38,344 bases of DNA from Candidatus Bathyarchaeota archaeon (GTDB taxonomy: Archaea; Thermoproteota; Bathyarchaeia; Bathyarchaeales; Bathycorpusculaceae). The first letter of the stretch is position 1. Each line of letters starts with the position of its first letter. The notes beneath the pieces were generated by a model. The model ran no database searches. It was not told the origin of the DNA and was given only the letters and a program-made list of their open reading frames with translations. The DNA is taken from contig JASEJA010000001.1 of assembly GCA_030017755.1 (NCBI GenBank), positions 1 to 38,344 on the forward strand. Direction: 5' to 3'. A program made the position numbers and the translations under genes. Below, one piece after another: positions 24,027 to 30,805 of this stretch.

Positions 24027-24318
24027 TTACCGTTCCTCAATCTTCTTAAGTTGCCGTTTATACATTGCAACGATTTCCTCAACGGTTGTTGCATCTTCCG
24101 CCGCCTTGTCAAGCCTGTAGTTTCCAGTGAAGCGTGGAAACCTAATTGCCAATCCGCTTCCTTTTCGTATAGTGTACATGGCACATGTGTGTACTGGACT
24201 CAGAGTTATTTCAGCAACTAAGACTTCAATAACCACAGCGGTTTAAACCAACATCGGCTTCAATAATAGAATTAACTCCCGGTTGCTTATGCTGAATACG
24301 TGTTTCCCCTCATTATTG
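24027..24318 (-). pseudogene. 3'-terminal fragment of an ATP-dependent DNA ligase gene
   Basis: The open part (24236 to 24027) reads [20 protein letters not shown], then [20 protein letters not shown], and ends [10 protein letters not shown]. It is closely similar to the last 70 residues of the intact ligase at 28649-30412. Upstream the match continues in another phase as HKQPGVNSIIEADVG (intact copy: HKHPRVNSMIEADVW) and ends near 24318 at a trace of KHV. Everything before that, including the catalytic domain, is absent. The break is followed within 30 nt by the promoter of the MNT gene at 24390, so the recombination junction lies between them. It has no function as a ligase. Confidence 0.83.
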
Positions 24319-24341
24319 TTGCCAGCTAGTAGAATAGTAGA

Positions 24342-24349
24342 TTTAAATA
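24342..24349 (+). promoter_or_regulatory. TATA-like box of the MNT/HEPN pair
   Basis: TTTAAATA ends 40 nt before the ATG at 24390. The same element and the bases just before the ATG (GAATAAAGTGT) recur before the paralogous MNT gene at 28019. Confidence 0.45.
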
Positions 24350-24389
24350 AATCTTATGCTTTAAAATTTACAAGAATAAAGTGTCTTAG

Positions 24390-24695
24390 ATGTTAAAGTT
24401 TCACAAGGACATATTAAAGGAATTCAAGTCGGTTGGCAAACATGCAAAGATTATACTTTTTGGTTCCCTGGCTAGGGGCGATTATAGGCTGGATTCTGAC
24501 ATTGACTTAGCGATAATGACAAGAGACAGAAGCTTGATGAAGCTATCCTCGTCTATTGCTGATAAGATACTCGTGGAATACGGGAAGCTCGTGTCGCTCA
24601 AGTTCATAGGTGAGGAAGACTTCGATAAGGAGGATTCCCCTATTAAAGACGAAATTAAAAAGGGGATGGTGATATATAACGGAAGAAACCGTTAA
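24390..24695 (+). CDS. MNT-type nucleotidyltransferase (antitoxin-like)
   Basis: This 101-residue protein is a minimal nucleotidyltransferase. The catalytic signature is FGSLARGDYRLDSDIDLAIM, with the Gly-Ser pair and two metal-binding aspartates. The N-terminal helix is KFHKDILKEFKSVGKHAK, and a C-terminal strand ends GMVIYNGR. The family normally adds nucleotides to a partner HEPN RNase and so acts as an antitoxin. The HEPN gene follows at once in another phase. It is a close paralogue of the gene at 28019-28324, including its promoter. Confidence 0.85.
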   Translation: MLKFHKDILKEFKSVGKHAKIILFGSLARGDYRLDSDIDLAIMTRDRSLMKLSSSIADKILVEYGKLVSLKFIGEEDFDKEDSPIKDEIKKGMVIYNGRNR

Positions 24696-24735
24696 ACTCC
24701 GAATAAGAGAAGAACTTGATACGGCAAAAAGAAGG

Positions 24736-25074
24736 TTGAAAGCGGCTAAACTCCTTCTTGAAGAAGGCATGTTGGATGACGCTGTAAACAGAGCATACTA
24801 CTCCTTTTTCCACGCCGCTAAAGCTATGCTTAACGTTTTAGGATTCGATGCAAAAACACATTCAGGTTTAATATCAGAGTTCGGATTAAGAATAATAAAA
24901 ACAAACCTGTTAGACAAAAAATTTGCGGAATACTTTAGAAGGGCTTTTGAGATGAGAGAAAGCAGCGACTACGAAATAGGCGTGATATTCGGGGAAGAGG
25001 AAGTGCAAACGCTTCTCAAAAACGCAGAAGAATTTTTGAAAAAGGCCCAAGAGTTCACTGCGAAGAGACTTTAA
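24736..25074 (+). CDS. HEPN-domain protein (toxin-like), start codon unclear
   Basis: The first standard start in frame is a TTG at 24736 (112 residues), but homology extends upstream: the frame is open from 24676 and reads EETVKLRIREELDTAKRR, the first helix of the domain. The codon at 24676 that aligns with the ATG of a related remnant (25667) is ATA, so the original start seems lost. The catalytic Rx6H motif of HEPN RNases is present in NRAYYSFFHAAKAML. It also has a conserved KTHSGLISEFG and ends FLKKAQEFTAKR. With the MNT at 24390 it forms a toxin-antitoxin-like pair. Whether it is translated, from ATA, from TTG or not at all, cannot be settled from sequence. Confidence 0.75.
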   Translation: MKAAKLLLEEGMLDDAVNRAYYSFFHAAKAMLNVLGFDAKTHSGLISEFGLRIIKTNLLDKKFAEYFRRAFEMRESSDYEIGVIFGEEEVQTLLKNAEEFLKKAQEFTAKRL

Positions 25075-25098
25075 ACTTAAGCGTGCGCTGCTACTTTG

Positions 25099-25595
25099 CT
25101 AAAACATTAGATATATTATGTATATGTAAAAACTGAGGAGTATGGCTAGAACCATAGCAGTTTCGATGACGTTTACGAATTGTTGGTGAAATCTAAGCTT
25201 CCAAATGAAAGCTTCAGCGACGTTATACATAGGTCGCTCAAAAAAGGGATGGTTAAGAGACATCGCAGGTTCGCTGACCATTAGCGACAAAAATGCCAAC
25301 CTACCGTTGCCATTTTTGCCGGAAACATCTCCGCATAGAGAGCCGCCTAATAGCAACATGCCATCGCCGATGTCCGTTGCATTCCACGAGGGATACTTGG
25401 CTCCAACAAATCCGCCAGGAATGACTTTCAAGACCTTTAACTCGCTTGAGTTGTAAACTATCAAGACTTGCCAAGCGTATAAATCCTCTACATTGATAAT
25501 GTCAACAGCTACGGTAAAGTTTCCAATAATTACAGGTTCTCGGCTTGCCTCCTCAGGTGACGGCTGAACAAAAAACCTTGCTAAAACGTACCCGG
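25099..25595 (-). pseudogene. truncated cohesin-domain protein
   Basis: The ATG-initiated part (25464 to 25099, 121 residues) reads VYNSSELKVLKVIPGGFVG, LLLGGSLCGDVSGKNGNG and RLAFLSLMV, then a C-terminal hydrophobic segment (AMVLAILLSFYIYIIYLMF). The frame is open upstream and continues the cohesin fold: FFVQPSPEEASREPVIIGNF, then VAVDIINVEDLYAWQVLIVY. No signal peptide remains: the homology stops near 25595, exactly where a fragment of an MNT gene begins on the other strand. The 5' end was therefore lost in a rearrangement. If translated from the internal ATG it would be a partial cohesin without export signal. It is related to the cohesin proteins at 4822-12125 but is about 13 kb away from them. 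Confidence 0.7.
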
Positions 25596-25741
25596 ATGTT
25601 GAGGAAAACTTTGAAGAGGAAAGGAATCCGCTTATAGACGAGATTAAAAGGGAATTGTGATTTACGATGGGGGAAAACGTTAAAATTCGAACAAAAGAAG
25701 AGATGGAGACAATAATTCAAAATACAGATGAATTTTTATAA
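25594..25741 (+). pseudogene. remnant of an MNT/HEPN pair with internal deletions
   Basis: Bases 25594-25683 encode the C-terminal end of an MNT protein (DVEENFEEERNPLIDEIKR, then after a one-base shift GIVIYDGGKR-stop), matching the end of the gene at 24390. Overlapping it in another phase, an ATG at 25667 opens a 24-codon frame: MGENVKIRTKEEMETI, the HEPN start, joined directly to IQNTDEFL, the HEPN end. About 80-90 internal residues have been deleted. This confirms where HEPN genes of this type normally start. Confidence 0.75.
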
Positions 25742-25837
25742 GCATCTTGAAAATTCATAGAGAAAACTTAGCAAACTTCGCCTACCTATTTAATTTTAAT
25801 ACTGCCTATCAAGCTAGAAAACCTACAAGTAAGAATA

Positions 25838-25846
25838 CATTTAAAG
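25838..25846 (+). promoter_or_regulatory. TATA-like box of the HEPN/MNT operon
   Basis: CATTTAAAG ends about 31 nt before the ATG at 25877, a normal archaeal TATA position. Confidence 0.4.
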
Positions 25847-25876
25847 CTTCGCATTACTATTACACAGTGAAAATCC

Positions 25877-26281
25877 ATGCGAAGAACCCATGATTGGTTA
25901 AGACAGGCAAAAAAGGATCTTAAACACGCCAAAAAGAGCATAGGTTTAAACGACTACGAATGGAGCTGCTTCTCAGCCCAACAAGCCGCAGAGAAAGGCG
26001 TCAAGGCCCTTTTCCAAGCCTTAAGAGCAGAGGCTGTGGGGCACTCTGTCTCATTACTGCTAAAAAAGCTGCCAAAAAACCATGTCCCAAACGAGCAACT
26101 GATAAATCAAGCAAAAGCCTTAGACAGACATTACATTCCATCAAGATACCCAAACTTCCATCCAGAAGGAGCCCCATTAGACTATTACACAAGGGAAGAC
26201 GCGGAGGAAGCGGTCAAAATTGCAGAAAAAATCATCAAATTCTGTGAAGATAAAATACGCATTATCGAAAGAGAAAGCTGA
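25877..26281 (+). CDS. HEPN-domain protein (toxin-like)
   Basis: This 134-residue all-helical protein is an intact HEPN domain. The first helix contains HDWLRQAKKDLKHAKKSI, the second CFSAQQAAEKGVKALFQAL, and the C-terminal part has the typical LDRHYIPSRYPNFHPEGAP, then YYTREDAEEAVKIAEKIIKF. HEPN proteins of this class are commonly RNases paired with an MNT. The partner overlaps it by 38 nt (start at 26244). It belongs to a different branch from the HEPN at 24736 and is closer to the one at 30748-31164. Confidence 0.85.
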   Translation: MRRTHDWLRQAKKDLKHAKKSIGLNDYEWSCFSAQQAAEKGVKALFQALRAEAVGHSVSLLLKKLPKNHVPNEQLINQAKALDRHYIPSRYPNFHPEGAPLDYYTREDAEEAVKIAEKIIKFCEDKIRIIERES

Positions 26282-26606
26282 ACTTCTAATCAGGCAGTAT
26301 ATAAACAGAATTAAGAGAACTATAGGTTTAGAGTTGGCGATAATTTTCGGCTCATACGCAAAAGGCAACTACTCCTGGGGAAGCGACATAGACATTCTCC
26401 TCGTAGCCAAAAAACTCCCCAAAAGATTATTGGATAGGCAGCCAATTTTAATCGAACCCAACATTCCAATACAAATAGATCCATTCGCTTACACACCCGA
26501 AGAATTCGAAAAAATGTTAAAAGAAAAACATCCACTCATAATTGAAGCATTAAAAAACGGAAAAATCATTTATTCAAAAGGAAAAACATATACACGTCTT
26601 TTCTAA
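26244..26606 (+). CDS. MNT-type nucleotidyltransferase (antitoxin-like)
   Basis: I choose the GTG at 26244 (about 120 residues) because the frame upstream lies wholly inside the HEPN gene; an ATG at 26220 is the alternative. The catalytic motif FGSYAKGNYSWGSDIDILLV is intact, followed by the LLDRQPILIEPNIPIQIDPF strand and the PEEFEKMLKEKHPLIIEAL helix. It ends GKIIYSKGK. It overlaps the HEPN gene, so the two are translated together. It is the expected modifying antitoxin of that HEPN. This is one of only two pairs in the region that look complete. Confidence 0.85.
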   Translation: MKIKYALSKEKAELLIRQYINRIKRTIGLELAIIFGSYAKGNYSWGSDIDILLVAKKLPKRLLDRQPILIEPNIPIQIDPFAYTPEEFEKMLKEKHPLIIEALKNGKIIYSKGKTYTRLF

Positions 26607-26713
26607 GCCCATAAGGCATTATTAAAGGCGCTATTCCACCGTTTAAAATGCGCTACAATCCTTAAGGGTCTAAGCCTTAACCCTCACAGCAAAACTCTCA
26701 AATCAACAGTATG

Positions 26714-26722
26714 TTTTAAATA
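26714..26722 (+). promoter_or_regulatory. TATA-like box of the acylphosphatase/heptad gene
   Basis: TTTTAAATA ends 35 nt before the ATG at 26757. About 35 bases around it are nearly shared with 21425-21460 upstream of the dead paralogue. Confidence 0.45.
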
Positions 26723-26756
26723 GTTTAAAGCAAAAATCAATTAAGGTACTCTACGG

Positions 26757-27407
26757 ATGTCACAAAAAGCCTATGACATCAAAGTTTTCGGCAAAGTCCA
26801 GAGAATAGGCTACAGGCGATTCATCTTAGAGAATGCACAAGAACTCGGGTTGATAGGTTTCGTACGAAATGAGGCGGACGGATCCGTCACGGTGTTTGTC
26901 CAAGGAGAAGAAAGCCTAATTGAACAATTTTTGAAAAGAATCAAGGAACCCCCACGACCAGCCATCGTAAAAAGCCTTGAAGCCAAACCTGCGGAGGTAA
27001 ACCCGGATTTAAAGTTTTTCACCATCGAATTTGGCTCCTTGGCCGAAGAACTCCAAGAAGGCTTTGGCTCCGTGGAAAAAGAATTTAGAGACTACAGAGA
27101 AGAGTTCAGGAATTACAGACAAGAGTTCAGAGATTATAGACAAGAGTTTAGAAGCTTCGTCGGCGAATTTGGAGACTACAGGAAGGAGTTTAGAGATTAT
27201 AGACAAGAGTTCAGAAACTTTGCAGAGCGAACCGATAAAAACTTCGAAAACCTCGCTCAAAAATACGGGGAAATATCGGAAAAGTTGACGCAAGTTCTTG
27301 AAACATTGCAGAAAGAGTCTGCTGAGACTAGAAAGGAACTTATAAGGGCGGTGGACGCTTTGACAGAGCTCATAAAACAGTTCATAGCGAAGCAGAGTTT
27401 CACTTAG
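26757..27407 (+). CDS. acylphosphatase domain with heptad-repeat coiled coil
   Basis: This 216-residue protein starts with an acylphosphatase domain (about 1-90). The catalytic arginine lies in GKVQRIGYRRFILE (family consensus GxVQGVGFR) and the catalytic asparagine in GFVRNEADGSVTVFVQG. Acylphosphatases hydrolyse carboxyl-phosphate bonds. Residues about 109-157 are seven tandem seven-residue units of the type EFRDYRQ, and the region up to 210 continues as a helix (LTQVLETLQKESAETRKEL). A single long coiled coil is therefore likely, possibly for oligomerisation. The seven 21-bp units lie at 27081-27227. The family usually has 90-100 residues, so the tail is an addition. The Gly before Ile in the first motif is replaced by Arg (QRIG instead of QGVG); activity is uncertain. 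A frameshifted paralogue lies at 21484-22083. Confidence 0.82.
   Translation: MSQKAYDIKVFGKVQRIGYRRFILENAQELGLIGFVRNEADGSVTVFVQGEESLIEQFLKRIKEPPRPAIVKSLEAKPAEVNPDLKFFTIEFGSLAEELQEGFGSVEKEFRDYREEFRNYRQEFRDYRQEFRSFVGEFGDYRKEFRDYRQEFRNFAERTDKNFENLAQKYGEISEKLTQVLETLQKESAETRKELIRAVDALTELIKQFIAKQSFT
27081..27227 (+). repeat. seven 21-bp tandem units coding for a heptad repeat
   Basis: Seven in-frame 21-bp units (starting at 27081, 27102, 27123, 27144, 27165, 27186 and 27207) encode variants of EF(R/G)xYRx. Units 1, 3 and 6 are the most alike. Such repeats change copy number by slippage or unequal recombination; the dead paralogue at 21484-22083 keeps fewer units. Confidence 0.8.
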
Positions 27408-27422
27408 CAGAGCGGGATTTGG

Positions 27423-27540
27423 ATGCACATGGAAGAGAAACATAAATCAGATTTAAATAAGATTATCAACAATCTGTCAAAAATTCAAGGCGTTATATGA
27501 GTCCTGCTCTTCGAAAGCATAGCAGAGGACACTACACTAT
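27423..27540 (+). pseudogene. N-terminal remnant of an MNT gene
   Basis: An ATG at 27423 opens HMEEKHKSDLNKIINNLSKI, then QGVI-stop-VLLFESIAED. This matches the start of the MNT gene at 22713-23329 (HLEGRHISDLNKIVDMLSKI, QGVIGVFLFGSFARGD). Glycine has become a TGA stop, and the catalytic Gly-Ser has become Glu-Ser. The match fades after about 27540. As at 22713-23329, it is a fragment only. Confidence 0.65.
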
Positions 27541-28018
27541 TCCAATTCAACAAGAATCGTCTCAAAAATTTAAAATTTTATGAAACAACAATCTCTATAT
27601 TTTTGGAACAACGTTCAACATAACAAACAAGGCAAAATCGTGTCAAATCCTTTGTTACAAAAGCGAAACTTCCCTCAATTTATCTAAAATTTTCTCAAGA
27701 ATCAACGATAACTATTAGCGATTTAAGCTGCCTTGCCAGTTTCCACATTCATGTTCTAGCACATTTCTGTTATGAGAAACGCGCGTGCTTTGCGAAACGC
27801 AAGGGTTAAGTTAATAAGACATGCAAAGCGAACACTAAATGAAAGATACAAAGAAGTTCGAAAACATATATCAATCAAACCGGTTTCTCTTCGATCCTCA
27901 TTCTTGTCGATTAGGCGATAAGACTTACGAAGTATAAGGCGCACTTGGTCGAGCAAATTTAAATAAGTATTCTTAAATAAGCATTCACCCTAAGTTCCTA
28001 TGAATAAAGTGTACTAGA
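27541..28018. other. 478-nt stretch without a supported gene
   Basis: After the MNT remnant there is AT-rich sequence with many stops in all frames. A 66-codon minus-strand frame (27756-27956) lacks recognisable features. The two TATA-like elements near its right end (27958-27965 and 27973-27980) probably serve the MNT gene at 28019. The rest may be further decayed gene sequence, but I cannot identify any. Confidence 0.4.
27973..27980 (+). promoter_or_regulatory. TATA-like box of the MNT gene
   Basis: TTAAATAA ends 38 nt before the ATG at 28019; a second copy (TTTAAATA) lies at 27958-27965. The promoter region is paralogous to the one before 24390. Confidence 0.4.
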
Positions 28019-28324
28019 ATGTTAAAATTTCATAAGGAAATCCTAAAGGAATTCGAGCCCGTTGGCAAAAACGCCAAAATCATACTATTTGGCTCATTAG
28101 CTAAAGGCAGTTATAGACTGGATTCAGACATCGACTTGGCAATAATAACAAAGGATAAAAACTTAATGGAGTTGGCTTCTTCCATCGCCGACAAGATACT
28201 CGCAGAACAGGGAAAACTTGTATCCCTCAAATTCATAGAAGAAAAAGAACTTGAAGATGGAAAAAGCCCATTTATAAAGGAGATTAAAAAGGGAATCGTG
28301 CAAAAGAAGACTGGAAGCAGCTGA
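28019..28324 (+). CDS. MNT-type nucleotidyltransferase with altered C-terminus
   Basis: This 101-residue protein is a close paralogue of the gene at 24390. The catalytic motif FGSLAKGSYRLDSDIDLAII is intact. The C-terminus differs: after IKKGIV the paralogue reads IYNGR and stops, whereas here the frame runs into QKKTGSS, because about 60 bp between the MNT end and the HEPN start have been deleted. The protein may still be active, but its partner HEPN is broken. Confidence 0.78.
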   Translation: MLKFHKEILKEFEPVGKNAKIILFGSLAKGSYRLDSDIDLAIITKDKNLMELASSIADKILAEQGKLVSLKFIEEKELEDGKSPFIKEIKKGIVQKKTGSS

Positions 28325-28623
28325 ACTTTTGTTTGAAAAGGGAATGTTAGAAGACGCCGTGAACAGGCATATTACGCATTTTTCATGCAGCCAAAGCCAT
28401 GCTTAACGTTTTGGGATACGACGCAAAAACCCATTCAAGCCTAATATCCGAGTTTGGATTAAGAATAATCAAAACTAATTTATTAGATCAAAAATTTGGG
28501 CAATACCTTAGAAGGGCTTTTGAGATGAGAGAAAGCAGCAACTATGAAATAGGCGTAACATTCAACAAAGACGAGGTAAAAACATTAATAAAAAATGCAG
28601 ATGAGTTCCTAGGAAGAGCTTAA
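28302..28623 (+). pseudogene. decayed HEPN gene, partner of the MNT at 28019
   Basis: Read across phases, this copy gives KRRLEAAELLFEKGMLEDAV, then, after a lost base, AYYAFF, and after another, HAAKAMLNVLGYDAKTHSSL and so on to FLGRA-stop. The start and first helix are deleted. The two missing bases flank the catalytic Rx6H motif: at 28366-28372 the frame reads NRHITHFSCS instead of NRAYYxFFHAAK. The last 74 codons (28399-28623) remain open but lack the active site. It cannot be a working HEPN RNase. Confidence 0.8.
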
Positions 28624-28648
28624 GAGTTCGTAAAGGAACGACTTTAAC

Positions 28649-30412
28649 TTAACTTTCAACAATCTTCTTTAATTGTTTCTGGTACATCTCAACAATTTCG
28701 CTTATAGTGGTTGCGTCTTCAGCAGCCTTATCAAGCCTATAATTTCCAGTAAAACGCGGAAAACGTATGGCAAGTCCGCTTCCTTGACGTATGGCATTCA
28801 TTGCACACGTATGTATTGGGCTTAGGGTTATTTCTGCCCCCAAAACTTCAATTACTACCACTGGTTCAAACCAAACATCTGCTTCAATCATAGAATTTAC
28901 TCTCGGATGTTTATGTGATATCACATGTTTTTTCATCATTTCAGGAAGCTTTGCCAAATCCTCGTCTGTGAAGCCTGTTCCACATTTTGTTACTGTTTCG
29001 AATGTGTCGCTTTCTGGGTTGTATGCTGCTAACAATAGTGCGCCATATGTTCCTGCCCTTTTTCCCCTTCCGTGAAATGCGCCAACTATTACGAGGTCCA
29101 CGGTGTCTGTCATCTCGCTTTTGTAGTCTCGTTTATATTTTATCCAAAGCCAGCCCCTTGCGCCCGCTTGGTAAACAGAATCTTCAGCCATGGATTTGCA
29201 GACTAAGCCTTCACAACCATTTTCTATAGCTTCTAAAAAGAATTTCTCCAGCTCCTTCGGGTTGCTTGTTATTATGTATTTGGCTGTTTTCACCCTTTCG
29301 CTTTCTTCTATTGCTTTCACAAGGGCTTCTCGCCTAATTGGATAGAGCTCTAAAGTTAGGTCTTTGCCGTCTACATATAAGGCGTCAAACATGAAAAGGG
29401 ATACAGGATATTCCTCCATAGCTTCTTCAATTCCGTATTTGCGTCTTCGATGCATAAGCTCCTGAAAAGGGCGCATTTCGCCAGTGTCGGCGTCTATGGC
29501 GACGCATTCAGCCTCTAAAATGGCTTCTTTCGCTTTAACATGTTTTTTAACGAGTTCTATGGCGTCTGGATATTGACTTGAAATGTCTTCTAAACGCCTT
29601 GAAAAAAGCGTCACATCACCATTTTTTTTGTGGATTTGAATTCTTTCGCCATCATACTTGTATTCGGCTATGCATTTTCCGCCAAGCTTTTCCAAAATTT
29701 CCTCTGGAGAAGAAAGCCGTTCAGCAAGCATGGGTCTTATGGGTTCGCCAACCAAAACCGCAAACTTTTTCACGCCCCTCAATCCTTTTTCCGCCACAGC
29801 CTTCGCAACCCTTCCAAGGTCCGAGGAAATGTTGTAGGCGCGTTCCACAAGTTCTCGGGCTTCTTTTCCTCCTCCATAGGCTATGGCTAAGGCATCCAAA
29901 ACTGTCATGTCAGCAATGCCTAGGCGCAGGTTGCCAGTTACCGTGCGCATTATATATTTTGCCTCTTTTGGGGTTGCATCAGCCAAAAGCCCAGCGAGAA
30001 GGGCGGTTTTTAGGTCCACGGCGCCCGAGCCCGAAGCCTTAGCCATCTTATCCAATGTTTCATAGACTTTTTGAACCGTGAGGGGTTGCTGGAAGAATGT
30101 TACTTGTTTCTTTTTTGCCATAAATTTTTGGGCTGTTTCGCCCAAATCTCCAGTCTTCTTCAGGTCTTCTTCAATTTCTGACTCTTTAATTCCCGAGGCT
30201 TTTGCCAAGGCTTTTATTGCGAGTCTTTCGGCTACGCCTATTTCAAGTTTGACGAAGTCTGGGTAAATTTTGCCCTGCGTTAAGTAGACGACTTTGTCGA
30301 TGATTTCTTTCGGAGTGTTTTTTAGGAGGTCGACTAGGAGGTCTGTCATTTCAAGCCTTTTCGTTGTGGCTTCAATTTTTTCGTATGTGTCTGCAATTGT
30401 TGAATAAAGCAA
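28649..30412 (-). CDS. lig: ATP-dependent DNA ligase
   Basis: This 587-residue protein is a full-length archaeal/eukaryotic-type replicative ligase. The N-terminal DNA-binding domain (about 1-215) has GSGAVDLKTALLAGLLADAT and the conserved GNLRLGIADMTVLDALA. The adenylation domain (about 220-420) has motif I (EYKYDGERIQIHKK, nucleotidyl-accepting lysine K252), then LFSRRLEDIS, AILEAECVAID and CEGLVCKSM. The C-terminal OB domain (about 425-570) carries WLWIKYKRDYKSEMTDTVDL and AEITLSPIHTCA. It seals nicks, using ATP to form the ligase-AMP intermediate. Length and motif order fit the family, and there is no break. A truncated copy of its 3' end lies at 24027-24318. It converges with the broken HEPN gene at 28302-28623. 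Confidence 0.95.
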   Translation of the reverse strand: MLYSTIADTYEKIEATTKRLEMTDLLVDLLKNTPKEIIDKVVYLTQGKIYPDFVKLEIGVAERLAIKALAKASGIKESEIEEDLKKTGDLGETAQKFMAKKKQVTFFQQPLTVQKVYETLDKMAKASGSGAVDLKTALLAGLLADATPKEAKYIMRTVTGNLRLGIADMTVLDALAIAYGGGKEARELVERAYNISSDLGRVAKAVAEKGLRGVKKFAVLVGEPIRPMLAERLSSPEEILEKLGGKCIAEYKYDGERIQIHKKNGDVTLFSRRLEDISSQYPDAIELVKKHVKAKEAILEAECVAIDADTGEMRPFQELMHRRRKYGIEEAMEEYPVSLFMFDALYVDGKDLTLELYPIRREALVKAIEESERVKTAKYIITSNPKELEKFFLEAIENGCEGLVCKSMAEDSVYQAGARGWLWIKYKRDYKSEMTDTVDLVIVGAFHGRGKRAGTYGALLLAAYNPESDTFETVTKCGTGFTDEDLAKLPEMMKKHVISHKHPRVNSMIEADVWFEPVVVIEVLGAEITLSPIHTCAMNAIRQGSGLAIRFPRFTGNYRLDKAAEDATTISEIVEMYQKQLKKIVES

Positions 30413-30448
30413 GATTTAACTCACCCTAGCGTGGTTGACTGCTCCATA

Positions 30449-30805
30449 TTAGAGTGGCGAGCGGTTATACATAACTTTACCCTTTTCCGTTACCTCCAAG
30501 ATGAAAGCGTTCTTCCTTCTTTTCATATCCATGAATTCTTGGATGGTATATCCTACAGGTTCGATGGGTATTCCAAACTTGTTCATATCCATCAGTTTAG
30601 CTATCCTATCAAGGAAGCTCTCTTGAAAATCTGCTACGACTAGAATGTCAATGTCGGAGCCCTCATTGATATTGTTAGTGGCAAAAGACCCAAATAAAAC
30701 TATCAAGTAAGGGTTTAGGTTTCTTATCACCTCTTGGACATAAGCCTCTATCTTCTTAAAAATCTCCTCACTTCTTTCAATATTGACTCTGCGTAGTTTA
30801 AGCAT
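30449..30805 (-). CDS. MNT-type nucleotidyltransferase (antitoxin-like)
   Basis: This 118-residue protein has the MNT signature LIVLFGSFATNNINEGSDID, keeping the Gly-Ser and Asp-x-Asp, although the usual Arg-Gly after GSxA is replaced (TNN). The later FLDRIAKLMDMNKFGIPIEP and EFMDMKRRKNAFILEVTEKG segments match the family. It ends GKVMYNR. The start overlaps the upstream HEPN gene by 58 nt. With that gene it forms the second complete pair of the region, 37 nt from the ligase start and on the same strand. Confidence 0.83.
   Translation of the reverse strand: MLKLRRVNIERSEEIFKKIEAYVQEVIRNLNPYLIVLFGSFATNNINEGSDIDILVVADFQESFLDRIAKLMDMNKFGIPIEPVGYTIQEFMDMKRRKNAFILEVTEKGKVMYNRSPL

Noticed and set aside
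27081-27227. A CRISPR-like array of regular short repeats
   Set aside because: The units are contiguous, 21 bp, without spacers, in frame and within a coding gene; they encode heptads of a coiled coil.
27756-27956. A 66-codon open frame on the minus strand
   Set aside because: It has no Shine-Dalgarno site, no recognisable motif and atypical composition; it lies in an AT-rich decayed region and is probably chance.
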